Shown here piece after piece: positions 53,859 through 62,571 of a stretch of 64,000 nucleotides of DNA. Location of the stretch: assembly GCF_000383955.1 (NCBI RefSeq), contig NZ_KB913013.1, positions 6,133,158 through 6,197,157 of the forward strand, written 5' to 3'. This DNA comes from Rudanella lutea DSM 19387 (GTDB lineage: Bacteria; Bacteroidota; Bacteroidia; Cytophagales; Spirosomataceae). Below the pieces are notes generated by a model, which was given only the letters and a program-made list of their open reading frames with translations, did no database searches and was not told where the DNA came from. A program made the position numbers and the translations under genes. Within the stretch, counting starts at the first letter, position 1, and every line of letters starts with the position of its first letter.

Positions 53859-55703
53859 TCAGCGGCCCGATTGGGTCGGGGGTTGGTTATTGAGCATTTT
53901 TTCGATTTCGATACCGGCAAACAACACCGCAAACAGGCCGTGGGTGTCGTTGTCGTAGAAGGGGCGCGTGAGGTAGTAGTTCACATCTTCGGAGCACATG
54001 GTACCCATACAGATGTTGTGCACCGTGCCGTCGGGGTCGATCTGGGTTTTGAGGGCATCCCAGGCGTTCATGACCGCCGGTTTAAATCGTTTGGCGTCGA
54101 GCCAGCCGTGCTGAATCCCGCGTGCCATGCCCATCGCGAAAATGGCCGTTCCAGACACCTCCCTGGGTGAGTCGGGCCGGTCGAGCACGTTGAGCCAGAA
54201 TCCGCTCTTGTCCTGCAGGCGAGCCAGCGATTCCATGTGTTTGCGGAAATGATTCAGTATGGGTTTGTACCGGGGGTGGTCGGCGGGGAGGTTCATGAGT
54301 ACCTCACTCATGGCCCACACGGCCCAGCCGTTGGCCCGCGACCAGTGCGGGAGTTTGGCCGGACGGTTTGAGTAGCGGGCGTGCATGTAGAGGTTGGCGT
54401 CGGCGTCCCACACCTGTTCGTTGAAGCCCATCACCTGACTCGCGGCATCGTCCAGAAAGGCTTTTTTCTGCGCCGGGTCGGTCACGTAGCGTGAGGCCTG
54501 CACCAGAAACGGGATGCCCATAAACATATCGTCGACCCAGGTGGTGTATTTCTCCGGTGTAGTGCGGGTGTAAATGCCCGAGCCCGGCAACCGAAGCTGT
54601 TCGTTCTGAGCGTAGTGGAGCATTTTGTCGATAAACTGTACGTACTCCGAGCGTCGGGCAAAAGTTGGTTGTTGCCGTAGCCGGTACACAAACGGGATAG
54701 AGGGCGCGAGCGTGAAATCGAGCAGGGGCGTGTTTACCAGATGGTAGTTGGCCGAAGTTACGGCGTTGAGAGCGCCTACCTGATGACTCACAAACGGGAT
54801 ACTTTCGAGCTGGAAATCGCAAAACCGGCTGGCGTATTCGTCGTATTGTTTCTGGCCCGATAGTTCGGCTAAGTGCTGCATGGCCCAGGCAACACCCCCG
54901 TTATGGTAGTTCCAGTGGTAGTTGGTGCCCCATTCCTTCGAGTCGATCAGGTCGCCCAACACATCAACTTTCGGAATAGTCCAGGTTACGGGGCTGTCGA
55001 GACCAACATACATTCGCCCAAACCGAATCTCTTTTTCGGGCCCGTACGCCGTGCGCAGGCCCGTGCGGGCGTTGGCCGTGGTCGGGTTGGCAAACGGCCC
55101 CATGATAAGCCAATTGGTCATTTTGGCCACACGGGGGTCTACGTCGGGCACGTTGGCCAGCCCAATGGCCGGGTAGGTTATTTTCTGGGCCAGAATCGCC
55201 CCTTTCTGGCTCGGCGGTTGCAGGTACACCCGCCATTCGTTGCCGCGCGTTTCCGATTTAATGAGCAGTTGGTTGGCGCCTTCTTTCAGCGTCAGCTGCA
55301 ACTGATTGGGGAGTTCAATGCTCCGCTCTTCGTGCTCCAGTTTGATGCTGTGGTCGCCTTCTTTTTCGTAAACTACCTGACCGTTGAGCCAGATCTTGCA
55401 GCCATCGTTATGCTCTACCTGCATGGTCAGGGTCTGAGCCTGAGGGCTGGTGAGGTGGGTGTAGGCGTAGGCAACGGCGGGTTTACCGAGAGTCAGGCTA
55501 CGCCCGAAGTCGACTACGTGCAGGCCGTTGAAAGTCTGACCCACGGGCCGGGGCACCAGCTGATACCGGAAGGGGGTGTCGCGGATGAGTTTGTCGCCGA
55601 TGCGCTTCACCACCGCCAGCGGGGTTTCGGTCGCGCCCGGCTGAGCCGCTACGTGGCCGCCCCAGCCGAGCAGGGCAACGAGAAACAAAGAAATCGTTTT
55701 CAT
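53859..55703 (-). CDS. GH105 unsaturated uronyl hydrolase with N-terminal beta-domain
   Basis: The start at 55703 gives a signal peptide (MKTISLFLVALLGWGGHVAAQ); the longer frame is upstream non-coding DNA. In the 614-aa protein residues about 22-240 form beta-rich domain(s) (KIWLNGQVVY, NQLLIKSETRGNEW), and about 255-605 the alpha/alpha barrel of GH105 (YteR/RhiN family). The catalytic Asp lies in TWVDDMFM (Asp391/392), with HWSRANGWAVWA at about 453-464. These enzymes hydrate and release 4,5-unsaturated uronic acid from ends made by lyases. It is the first gene of the eight-gene leftward operon, divergent from the HTCS regulator. The N-terminal domain is unusual, since GH105 proteins are often about 380 aa. 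Confidence 0.9.
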   Translation of the reverse strand: MKTISLFLVALLGWGGHVAAQPGATETPLAVVKRIGDKLIRDTPFRYQLVPRPVGQTFNGLHVVDFGRSLTLGKPAVAYAYTHLTSPQAQTLTMQVEHNDGCKIWLNGQVVYEKEGDHSIKLEHEERSIELPNQLQLTLKEGANQLLIKSETRGNEWRVYLQPPSQKGAILAQKITYPAIGLANVPDVDPRVAKMTNWLIMGPFANPTTANARTGLRTAYGPEKEIRFGRMYVGLDSPVTWTIPKVDVLGDLIDSKEWGTNYHWNYHNGGVAWAMQHLAELSGQKQYDEYASRFCDFQLESIPFVSHQVGALNAVTSANYHLVNTPLLDFTLAPSIPFVYRLRQQPTFARRSEYVQFIDKMLHYAQNEQLRLPGSGIYTRTTPEKYTTWVDDMFMGIPFLVQASRYVTDPAQKKAFLDDAASQVMGFNEQVWDADANLYMHARYSNRPAKLPHWSRANGWAVWAMSEVLMNLPADHPRYKPILNHFRKHMESLARLQDKSGFWLNVLDRPDSPREVSGTAIFAMGMARGIQHGWLDAKRFKPAVMNAWDALKTQIDPDGTVHNICMGTMCSEDVNYYLTRPFYDNDTHGLFAVLFAGIEIEKMLNNQPPTQSGR

Positions 55704-55725
55704 GCGTATGATCTGGAAAGTCGAG

Positions 55726-55744
55726 CCTGTCTGGGGCAGACAGG
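55726..55744. promoter_or_regulatory. Small hairpin in the GH105 leader
   Basis: CCTGTCTG and CAGACAGG form a perfect 8-bp stem with a 3-nt loop, 22 bp before the GH105 start. It may affect ribosome access or mRNA stability. No clear -7 box was found for this operon. Confidence 0.4.
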
Positions 55745-55845
55745 AGGAGAAACAGCCTAAAACAATGGGGTATGGGTGAAATAGAACCTTGGCGGTATTA
55801 TTTTGCACAAAGTTTATTTCTGGCGGCTCGCGGGGCTTGTCTGAA

Positions 55846-55874
55846 TGTTGCAAATGCTGTTTCGAGTGTTGCAA
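55846..55874. promoter_or_regulatory. 21-bp-spaced direct repeat TGTTGCAA, candidate HTCS site
   Basis: TGTTGCAA occurs at 55846-55853 and again at 55867-55874, a start-to-start distance of 21 bp, two turns of the helix. AraC-type DNA-binding domains, such as that at the end of the HTCS regulator, bind direct repeats on one face. The site lies in the 258-bp gap between the divergent HTCS gene and the GH105-led operon. Confidence 0.5.
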
Positions 55875-55961
55875 TGTTTGAGAAATCGGAAAAGCCCCTG
55901 TCAAATTGAACGACAAACGGGGGTTACAATGCAGACAAGACCGTGACTGTCTCCTATTTCC

Positions 55962-58900
55962 ATGATGGACTTCTATCCCAACCGAACTATACCTTGCTTA
56001 TCGTTTCTGGCCCGATGGGCTTGCCTCCTCGCCGGTCTTGTGGGCGCATATCTGTCCCATGCCGGGCCAGTCCTGCAAACCGAAAACCGGCCGGTCATTA
56101 TCTCCGACTTGTTATTTGAGCATTTCCGTAGCCGACAGGGTCTGCCCGACGACCGCATCCGGGCGTTCCATCAGGATCGGCAGGGTTACCTCTGGGTGGG
56201 TACAATGAACGGGCTCGCCCGATACGATGGGTACTCATTTCGGAAATTCTACCGGCAGCCGGGACCGAACGGGCTGGTGGGTAACTGGATCAATGCCATC
56301 TGCGAAGACAGCAGCGGGAATCTGTGGTTTGGCACCAAAGAAGGACTGAGTTTTTTCGACCGGCAACGCGAGCAGTTTACCAGCTTCCGGCAGCAGCCCG
56401 GCAAGGCAAATTCATTGGTCAACAACCTGATTACCTCGCTTTGTTTTGATCGGCAGGGGGTGTTGTGGATTGGCACAGCGGGTGGGTTGTGCGCCTACGA
56501 CCCGGCCCGGCAGACGTTTCGGCAGTACCGGCAATACCCGCTCAACGAGTACATCGCCCGAATTATCCGCTCCGATGGCCCCTACCTCTGGGTGGCGACC
56601 AATGCCGGGCCGGTGCGGTTCGATGTGCGGACGCAGACCGGGCAGCACTTTCCGGTCGAAGCCCGACCCGGTCCCTACGGGGAGCGGTTCTGGTCGGTGA
56701 TTGAACTGAACCGCCAACTGTACTTAGGCACGGGAGCTGAGGGTTTGCTCCGGCTCCGGTTCGATGCCAAACAGAACCGCTACGTGGGCTTTGAATCGGT
56801 GAACCGGTTTGCAGGCAGCACGGCCTCCCTCGACCGCACCGAGATTTACGATATTTGCCCGACGCCCGCGGGGGGCGTGTGGCTGGGTACCAACCGGGGC
56901 GTGGCCTATATTGACCGGCTGGGGCACCCCGACGCCCGTTTGCAACTGGTACAACACAACCCCGTGGTGGAGCAAAGCCTCAGCCACGACCGGGTATACC
57001 GGCTTCTGCTCGACCGAACGCAGGTGCTTTGGTGCGGCACCGAGATGGGGCTGAACAAGCTCGATCTGGGTCAGATGCCTTTTCGGTATTTCACCTTTGC
57101 CAATCAACAGTCTAAAGATCAGATCCGTAGTATCACCGCCGACCGCCGGGGCACCATCTGGCTCGGCACGAGTAAATCGGGCCTGTATGCTTACCAACCC
57201 GCCGACCGCTCGTCGGCGTATTATCGGCTGGGTACCGATGCCGGTTTTCAGAATTACCACCGCTCGGTGGCCATCGACAGCGCGCAACGCCTGTACGTGG
57301 GCACGCTCAATGGGGTGTTTCGGCTCGATGCCGCGCGACCTTCGGCCGTGATCGACGTGCTGCCCGGCACTACCGTGTTTGCCATGCTGACCGATTCGCG
57401 CGGGCGGGTCTGGATTGGCACCCGGCAGGGTCTGCTCCGCATCGGGCCCGATGGTAGCCGTACCAACGTGCCCATCCGAGCGGCCAATGCCGAACTGGTG
57501 CGGGCTATTTTTGAAGATCACCGGGGCGGTATCTGGATCGGTTTTGAAAACGCGGGCCTGTTTTATCTGGATCCCAATACGGGGCAGGTTACCCACCTGT
57601 CGGCAACGTCGGCGGGGCAGGGGTTGCTGGGCTCCACGGTCTACGCCATTGTCGAACAACCCAAAGGCACGATTTGGGTCGGTACCGAGTCGGGGCTGAA
57701 CAAACTGACGCTTGGGCCAGCGCACCGAAATAGGGGAACCTCTACGCCGGGGCCGATAATGGTGGCGCAGTACACCGAAAAAGACGGCCTGCCCGATCCC
57801 TCAGTCAACGGTATTTTACCCGATCGGCAGGGGCATTTGTGGATGAGCACACTCAAAGGACTGGTGCGTTTCGAACCGGCCAATGCGTCGGTGCGGGTGT
57901 ACCTGCCCACCCTTATTTTCAGCCATAACTGCCACTACCGCTTTCCCGACGGGCGGTTGGTGTTTGGCACTGCCGATGGGTTTGTGCTGTTCGACCCCGC
58001 CCGGATTCCGACCGACGATTCGCCCCCACGCGTGGTGATCGACAACCTCAAACTGTTTAACCGCGAAGTGAGCATCGGGCAAACGCTCAACGACGATGTT
58101 CTGCTGCCCCGTACCCTTTCTGACTTGCCAACCCTCCAACTGAATTACCGCAACAATGTGTTTACGGTGGGTTTTACGGCGCTTCATTTTGTGAACCCCG
58201 CCCGGAATCGCTACGGCTATCGGCTTGTAGGCTTCGACCGAAACTGGACGCTCACCGATGCGGGCAACCGGTCGGCTACCTACACCAACCTCGACCCCGG
58301 TACGTACCGGTTTGAGGTTCGGGCGGCCAACAATGTGGGGCATTGGGTGAGCGCACCCACCGTGCTGACGGTTGAGATGTTGCCGCCCCCCTGGAAAACC
58401 TGGTGGGCCTACACGTTGTATGTCCTGTTGCTGGCGGGGGCGCTGTACGCGGTTGGGCGGTATCTGCTGCTGGTGGCCCGTCAGCGGCAACAGTTGCTGT
58501 TTGAGCAGCGCGAGAAAGAGCAGATGCAGAAGCTCAACGGACTCAAGCTGGAGTTTTTTACCGACATCTCGCACGAATTCAGAACCCCCCTCACGCTCAT
58601 TACCAGCCCCGTTGAAGATTTACTGACTAACCCGAATCTCGACCGGAAAACCCGCGCGACCGTGCAGCTGATTCAGCGCAACTGCCAGAAACTGCTCCAT
58701 CTGCTCGACGAACTGATGACGTTTCAGAAACTCGAACAGGGTAAACTCAAGCTTAAACCGGAGGAGCTGGATCTAGTGGCTTTCGCCCGCGAAGTATTCG
58801 ACAGTTTCGAACCACTGACGGTAAAAAATGGCCTTGATTACCGATTTACGGCCTCAACGCCTTCCCTGCGGTTTACGGGCGATCCCGATAAGCTCGAAAA

Positions 58901-60086
58901 AATTCTAAACAACCTCCTGAACAACGCCATCAAGTTTACGCCATCGGGCGGGTACGTGCAGTTGAAGCTGACGGTTAATCCCGGCCTGCAGCAGGTGGTG
59001 ATCGAGGTGGAGGACTCGGGCAAGGGCATCACGCCCGATGAGCGGCAGCACCTGTTTGAGCGATTTTTTCAGTCCGAAACCAACAAGTATGGTGTTGGCG
59101 TAGGGCTTTCGCTCACCAAAAGTCTGGTAGAACTGCATGGAGGTCAGATCGGGGTAGAGAGTGAGCCCGGTCGGCGGACCTGTTTTACAATCACCTTGCC
59201 CGCGCCACTTGCCCCGCTTACAACCGCGGCTCCGCCGGTAGTGCGGGAGGTTGCGCCTGAGCCGCTTACCCCGGCTTTACCCACCCGCCCGGTTTTGCCG
59301 CTGCGCGACGACCGGCCGGTGTTGCTCATTGCCGACGACCATGATGATATCCTTGACTATCTCGAAGGGCTTTTTGCCCATAGTTACCGAATTGTCAGGG
59401 CTGCCAACGGGGTTGAGGCTCTGCGGGCGATTGGGAAGGGAGAACCTGATCTGATTATCAGTGACGTAATGATGCCCGAAATGGACGGGATCACCCTTTG
59501 CCGCACGCTCAAAACTGACCTGAACACCTGCCATATTCCGCTTATTTTGCTGACGGCTCGCTCGGCCATTGCGCATCAGATCGAGGGCATCGGTACCGGG
59601 GCCGACGACTACGTACCCAAGCCGTTTCATCCCGAACTGCTGCGGGTGCGGGTGCAGAGTTTGCTGGAGTCGCGGCAACGGCTGTTCGAAAAGTTTCGGG
59701 CGGGTGGGGCTGTTCTCCCTAAAGACATCGCCCGGAACCCGCTCGATGAGGCTTTCCTGCAAAAGGTGATGGACATTGTGACGGCCAACCTGAGCAACGA
59801 CGAGTTTAGCGTGGAGCAACTCGGCGAAGGGGTAAACATGAGCCGGAGCAACCTATTTCGAAAACTGAAAGCCCTCACTGATCAAACCCCGGTCGAATTT
59901 ATTTACTACCTCCGGCTCAAGCACGCGGAGCAGCTCCTGCTCGAACGTCGGCTGAATATTTCCCAGATAGCCTTTGAAGTTGGCTTCAAAAGTGCGTCGG
60001 CCTTCAGCAAGGCGTTTCGTAACCAGTTTGGCAAAGCTCCCAGCGAATATCTGAGCGATAAACTTGCCGGGCAGCTGTCACCCTAA
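55962..60086 (+). CDS. Hybrid two-component system (HTCS) regulator
   Basis: The 1374-aa protein joins sensor and regulator in one chain. After the signal come two-component propeller repeats (about 50-720; recurring GxxWxGT-xGL motifs such as GYLWVGTMNGLARYDG) and a Y_Y_Y domain (about 730-805), the periplasmic sensor. A membrane segment (about 813-835) leads to HisKA with His871 (DISHEFRTPLT), an HATPase (NNAIKFTPSGG; GVGVGLSLTKSLVELHGG), a receiver with Asp1168 (SDVMMPEMDG) and an AraC-type helix-turn-helix (about 1270-1370, ISQIAFEVGFKSASAFSKAFRNQFG). It senses an oligosaccharide and activates the divergent GH105-led operon. MMD allows a start at 55962 or 55965. Confidence 0.95.
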   Translation: MMDFYPNRTIPCLSFLARWACLLAGLVGAYLSHAGPVLQTENRPVIISDLLFEHFRSRQGLPDDRIRAFHQDRQGYLWVGTMNGLARYDGYSFRKFYRQPGPNGLVGNWINAICEDSSGNLWFGTKEGLSFFDRQREQFTSFRQQPGKANSLVNNLITSLCFDRQGVLWIGTAGGLCAYDPARQTFRQYRQYPLNEYIARIIRSDGPYLWVATNAGPVRFDVRTQTGQHFPVEARPGPYGERFWSVIELNRQLYLGTGAEGLLRLRFDAKQNRYVGFESVNRFAGSTASLDRTEIYDICPTPAGGVWLGTNRGVAYIDRLGHPDARLQLVQHNPVVEQSLSHDRVYRLLLDRTQVLWCGTEMGLNKLDLGQMPFRYFTFANQQSKDQIRSITADRRGTIWLGTSKSGLYAYQPADRSSAYYRLGTDAGFQNYHRSVAIDSAQRLYVGTLNGVFRLDAARPSAVIDVLPGTTVFAMLTDSRGRVWIGTRQGLLRIGPDGSRTNVPIRAANAELVRAIFEDHRGGIWIGFENAGLFYLDPNTGQVTHLSATSAGQGLLGSTVYAIVEQPKGTIWVGTESGLNKLTLGPAHRNRGTSTPGPIMVAQYTEKDGLPDPSVNGILPDRQGHLWMSTLKGLVRFEPANASVRVYLPTLIFSHNCHYRFPDGRLVFGTADGFVLFDPARIPTDDSPPRVVIDNLKLFNREVSIGQTLNDDVLLPRTLSDLPTLQLNYRNNVFTVGFTALHFVNPARNRYGYRLVGFDRNWTLTDAGNRSATYTNLDPGTYRFEVRAANNVGHWVSAPTVLTVEMLPPPWKTWWAYTLYVLLLAGALYAVGRYLLLVARQRQQLLFEQREKEQMQKLNGLKLEFFTDISHEFRTPLTLITSPVEDLLTNPNLDRKTRATVQLIQRNCQKLLHLLDELMTFQKLEQGKLKLKPEELDLVAFAREVFDSFEPLTVKNGLDYRFTASTPSLRFTGDPDKLEKILNNLLNNAIKFTPSGGYVQLKLTVNPGLQQVVIEVEDSGKGITPDERQHLFERFFQSETNKYGVGVGLSLTKSLVELHGGQIGVESEPGRRTCFTITLPAPLAPLTTAAPPVVREVAPEPLTPALPTRPVLPLRDDRPVLLIADDHDDILDYLEGLFAHSYRIVRAANGVEALRAIGKGEPDLIISDVMMPEMDGITLCRTLKTDLNTCHIPLILLTARSAIAHQIEGIGTGADDYVPKPFHPELLRVRVQSLLESRQRLFEKFRAGGAVLPKDIARNPLDEAFLQKVMDIVTANLSNDEFSVEQLGEGVNMSRSNLFRKLKALTDQTPVEFIYYLRLKHAEQLLLERRLNISQIAFEVGFKSASAFSKAFRNQFGKAPSEYLSDKLAGQLSP

Positions 60087-60126
60087 CCCTGCCTAAACGA
60101 GGTGACGGCTTCGGGCAAAGGCCGGC

Positions 60127-60495
60127 TTATTCCTCGCGCTGACTATACACCGATTTCCGGTAGGCGATACCCCAACTGGCCAGTTCCAGAATAAGCGGGG
60201 CCAGCGTTTTGCCGTGCTCGGTGATGCTGTATTCCACCGTGATGGGCTTGGTGTTCATTACCGTTCGGCTGACTAACTGATTCATTTCCAAGTCCTGGAG
60301 CTCTTTTGAGAGCATTTTGGTGCCGATCCCCCGAACCTCCCGGAGCAAATCCATAAAACCGAGCTTGTTGCCCTCAATGAGCGTACCCAAGATCTGAAAT
60401 TTCCATTTGCCCGACAGTACGCTCATCGCATCGCCAATGGCCTGCATCCGAACCTGACATACGGGCGTGTCGTTTACCTGTGCCTTCTTTTTCAT
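60127..60495 (-). CDS. HxlR-family winged-helix regulator
   Basis: The longer frame has a poor 29-residue leader, so I take the ATG at 60495 (MKKKAQVND). The 122-aa protein is a typical HxlR-type winged helix: CQVRMQAIGDAMSVLSGKWKFQIL, then FMDLLREVRGIGTKMLSKELQDLE and ITVEYSITEHGKTLAPLI. Cys13 is the only cysteine, placed where YodB/HypR-like relatives carry a redox-sensing Cys. It is divergent from the DsbA-family gene, and a 22-bp palindrome lies between. I infer that it represses both genes and responds to thiol or electrophile stress. Confidence 0.88.
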   Translation of the reverse strand: MKKKAQVNDTPVCQVRMQAIGDAMSVLSGKWKFQILGTLIEGNKLGFMDLLREVRGIGTKMLSKELQDLEMNQLVSRTVMNTKPITVEYSITEHGKTLAPLILELASWGIAYRKSVYSQREE

Positions 60496-60541
60496 AGTCT
60501 GTTGTTGGTTAATCAGTTGATTATCTGATAAATGGGTAAAT

Positions 60542-60563
60542 GTAGTTTCTTCGAGGAAACTAC
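60542..60563. promoter_or_regulatory. 22-bp palindrome, candidate HxlR operator
   Basis: GTAGTTTC (60542-60549) and GAAACTAC (60556-60563) flank TTCGAG and form a near-perfect palindrome. It sits 47 bp before the HxlR start and 96 bp before the DsbA-like start. A minus-strand TACATTTA (60537-60544), close to TAnnTTTG, overlaps its edge, so binding would block the HxlR promoter. Confidence 0.6.
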
Positions 60564-60606
60564 TTTCTAAAAGGAAACGCATAGCAAATGTACAGCATTA
60601 GCTCGG

Positions 60607-60614
60607 TAGTTTTG
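60607..60614 (+). promoter_or_regulatory. TAnnTTTG -7 element for the DsbA-like gene
   Basis: TAGTTTTG fits the Bacteroidota -7 consensus exactly, 45 bp before the start codon. I did not find a clear -33 TTG at the right distance. Confidence 0.45.
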
Positions 60615-60658
60615 TTCTGTCATTCACCCGCCAAACGGCACTGGATCGGCAACCGACC

Positions 60659-61642
60659 ATGATTTACAAATTTGTATTAACCATCCTGACCATGCTTGGC
60701 AGCGTAGGCTGCGGAGCTCAGACAACGAGAAAAATGGAAGAACTTAAAAATCCACTCTTGTGCGACCCGGCCGAGGGCATCTGCGCCATCCCAGATAGCA
60801 CCACCGGCACCACCGTTTCGGTACAAACCGCCGATAAACCCATAAAGGTACTTTACTTCACCGACCCCATCTGCTCATCGTGCTGGGGCATTGAACCACA
60901 ACTGCGAAAGTTGAAACTCGAATACGGCAACAGTGTCGAAATCGAATACCGGATGGGCGGCTTACTGCCCGACTGGAGCTACAATAGCGGGGGTATCAGC
61001 AAGCCCTCCGACGTGGCCCATCACTGGGATGAAGTGAGCGTGCACTACGATATGCCTATTGATGGTGATGTTTGGCTTGAAGACCCGCTCGCGTCATCGT
61101 ATCCGCCTTCCATTGCGTTCAAAGCGGCTCAGATGCAGGACAAAGCAAAGGCGGTGCTGTTTTTGCGCGAGCTTCGGGAACTGGTTTTCCTGAAGAAAAA
61201 GAACATCGCAAAATGGGAAAACATGGCTCTTGCCGCCCGCAAGGTGGGGTTGAATGTTGATCAGCTTAAAGCCGATGTCGATGGTAAGGCCAAAACTGCC
61301 TTCGAAGACGACCTGAAACTGGCCAGGTCGATGGGGGTTCGGGGCTTCCCGACGCTGTTTTTTGCCAATAACCAGGGCAATGGCGAGGTGGTATATGGAA
61401 CCAAACCTTACTCGTTTTATGAGGTGGCCGTGTTGAAACTGCACGGAAACGCCACCAAAAAGGAATACGGTAAAGACCCGCAATCGCTCTTTTCGGTTTA
61501 TCGTTCACTGACGGCCAAAGAGTACGGCGAACTATCGGGTACACCGAGAGCTACAGCCGAAGCACAACTGGACGAACTGACCGCGCAGGGGTATCTGGAA
61601 AAACTGACCACCAAAAACGGCTCGATCTGGACCAAAAAGTAA
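60659..61642 (+). CDS. DsbA-family thiol oxidoreductase-like protein (FrnE/YjbH-like)
   Basis: The 327-aa protein has a thioredoxin fold with an inserted helical domain. The redox motif is CSSC (Cys72, Cys75, in FTDPICSSCWG) and the cis-proline is Pro231 (GVRGFPTLFF). The N-terminus carries a possible lipobox (SVGCG, Cys18), but a later start at Met26 (MEELKNPLLCDPAEGIC) would give the cytoplasmic form common in this family, so location is open. An extra Cys pair (Cys35, Cys42) lies before the domain. The C-terminal about 50 residues (SLTAKEYGELSGTPRATAEAQLDELTAQGYL) look like a winged-helix tail. It is divergent from an HxlR regulator, which fits a stress role. Confidence 0.82.
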   Translation: MIYKFVLTILTMLGSVGCGAQTTRKMEELKNPLLCDPAEGICAIPDSTTGTTVSVQTADKPIKVLYFTDPICSSCWGIEPQLRKLKLEYGNSVEIEYRMGGLLPDWSYNSGGISKPSDVAHHWDEVSVHYDMPIDGDVWLEDPLASSYPPSIAFKAAQMQDKAKAVLFLRELRELVFLKKKNIAKWENMALAARKVGLNVDQLKADVDGKAKTAFEDDLKLARSMGVRGFPTLFFANNQGNGEVVYGTKPYSFYEVAVLKLHGNATKKEYGKDPQSLFSVYRSLTAKEYGELSGTPRATAEAQLDELTAQGYLEKLTTKNGSIWTKK

Positions 61643-61717
61643 GCCGACCTATCATGACCGATGCTTTGGTAAAGGTTCAGTTGTTCGTGTACGGGTTGAA
61701 GGTGTGTTGTATCCGGG

Positions 61718-61767
61718 CCGGAAGGCTCAGCGGATGTAATTTAGTCCGTTGAGCCTTCCGGTTTTTT
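61718..61767 (+). terminator. Strong rho-independent terminator
   Basis: Arms 61718-61734 and 61745-61761 form a 17-bp stem with one G-T wobble (core GGAAGGCTCA) and a 10-nt loop, followed by TTTTTT at 61762-61767. It ends the DsbA-like transcript and shields the TetR unit. Confidence 0.92.
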
Positions 61768-61810
61768 ATGGATTGATAAACCGGGCAACTCAGATGCAGA
61801 TAACTTTTCT

Positions 61811-61841
61811 CTTAAATTTTGAACAATGTTCAAAATTTAAG
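61811..61841. promoter_or_regulatory. 31-bp perfect operator palindrome of the TetR unit
   Basis: Arms 61811-61824 and 61828-61841 are perfect 14-bp reverse complements around AAT. The core TGAACAATGTTCA (61820-61832) recurs exactly at 62496-62508. The palindrome overlaps the -33 region of the predicted tetR-type promoter, so it should give autorepression. Confidence 0.8.
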
Positions 61842-61843
61842 TT

Positions 61844-61851
61844 TAGCTTTG
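61844..61851 (+). promoter_or_regulatory. Promoter -7 box of the TetR gene
   Basis: TAGCTTTG matches TAnnTTTG exactly. A TTTG at 61818-61821, inside the operator, lies 22 bp upstream as the -33 element. The start codon follows 17 bp after the -7 box. Confidence 0.65.
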
Positions 61852-61868
61852 CAACGTAATGATAGAAC

Positions 61869-62477
61869 ATGGGAGTCGCCGAACGCAAAGCAAAAGAAAA
61901 GGAAGAATTACGCAACCACATTTTGGCTGCAGCCATGCGGCTGTTTGCCGAAAAAGGAGTGGATAACGTAACCATCCGTAACATTGCCGACGCGGCCGAG
62001 TACAGTGTAGGGACAGTCTATGTCTATTTCAAAGACAAGAGTGCAATTCTGCATGCCCTACATACGCAGGGGTTCTCGGACCTACGAAGCCGGTTTCAGA
62101 TTCTGACGTATGTGGCGGATCCGATGGAGCGGCTGAAGGCCTCCGGGCATGTGTATGTGCAGTTTGCTGTCGAGAATCCCCATATGTACCAGCTTATGTT
62201 TAGCGTTGCCGACCCCATCGATCACGTCGAGTGTGCTCCTGATGGCAAATGGCATGAAGGGCAGAGCACGTTCAATTTTTTGCGGAACATGGTTCAGGCA
62301 TGCGTGGATGCCGGGCATTTCGGCGGACATCAACCCGTCGCGCTGGCGTATTTGATCTGGGGTGCAGTGCATGGTATTTGCTCACTGTCCATCATGAAGC
62401 GGGCGTCGGTCACCGAATTAAGCAACCCCGTTGGCGAAGGATTGGCCGAATTCTTACGGCTACTGGACAAGCTCTAA
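61869..62477 (+). CDS. TetR/AcrR-family regulator
   Basis: The 202-aa protein has an N-terminal TetR helix-turn-helix (about 15-62: ILAAAMRLFAEKGVDNVTIRNIADAAEYSVGTVYVYFKDKSAIL) and a helical effector domain with ENPHMYQLMFSVADP and LIWGAVHGICSLSIMKR, the pattern of the WHG-type C-terminal domain. Operators with the same core lie before this gene and before the SDR gene 94 bp downstream, so it should control both. The inducer is unknown; a lipid-like or aromatic compound fits the family. Confidence 0.9.
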   Translation: MGVAERKAKEKEELRNHILAAAMRLFAEKGVDNVTIRNIADAAEYSVGTVYVYFKDKSAILHALHTQGFSDLRSRFQILTYVADPMERLKASGHVYVQFAVENPHMYQLMFSVADPIDHVECAPDGKWHEGQSTFNFLRNMVQACVDAGHFGGHQPVALAYLIWGAVHGICSLSIMKRASVTELSNPVGEGLAEFLRLLDKL

Positions 62478-62495
62478 ATTTTTTGCCCAATTAAT

Positions 62496-62508
62496 GAACA
62501 ATGTTCAA
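62496..62508. promoter_or_regulatory. Second TetR operator, before the SDR gene
   Basis: TGAACAATGTTCA repeats exactly the core of the operator at 61820-61832, here with weaker flanks (ATTAA... ...AATTTAAAT). A near -7 box, TAATCTTG, lies at 62538-62545, about 30 bp downstream. The SDR gene starts at 62572. Confidence 0.7.
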
Positions 62509-62571
62509 ATTTAAATCGCAGTTCAAATAGTAGTCTGTAATCTTGTCATATTCCTGAAATAAACCGTAGAA

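Noticed and set aside
55704-55916. 71-residue N-terminal extension of the GH105 frame
   Set aside because: It would hide the signal peptide and covers the divergent promoter and the TGTTGCAA repeats; the ATG at 55703 is better.
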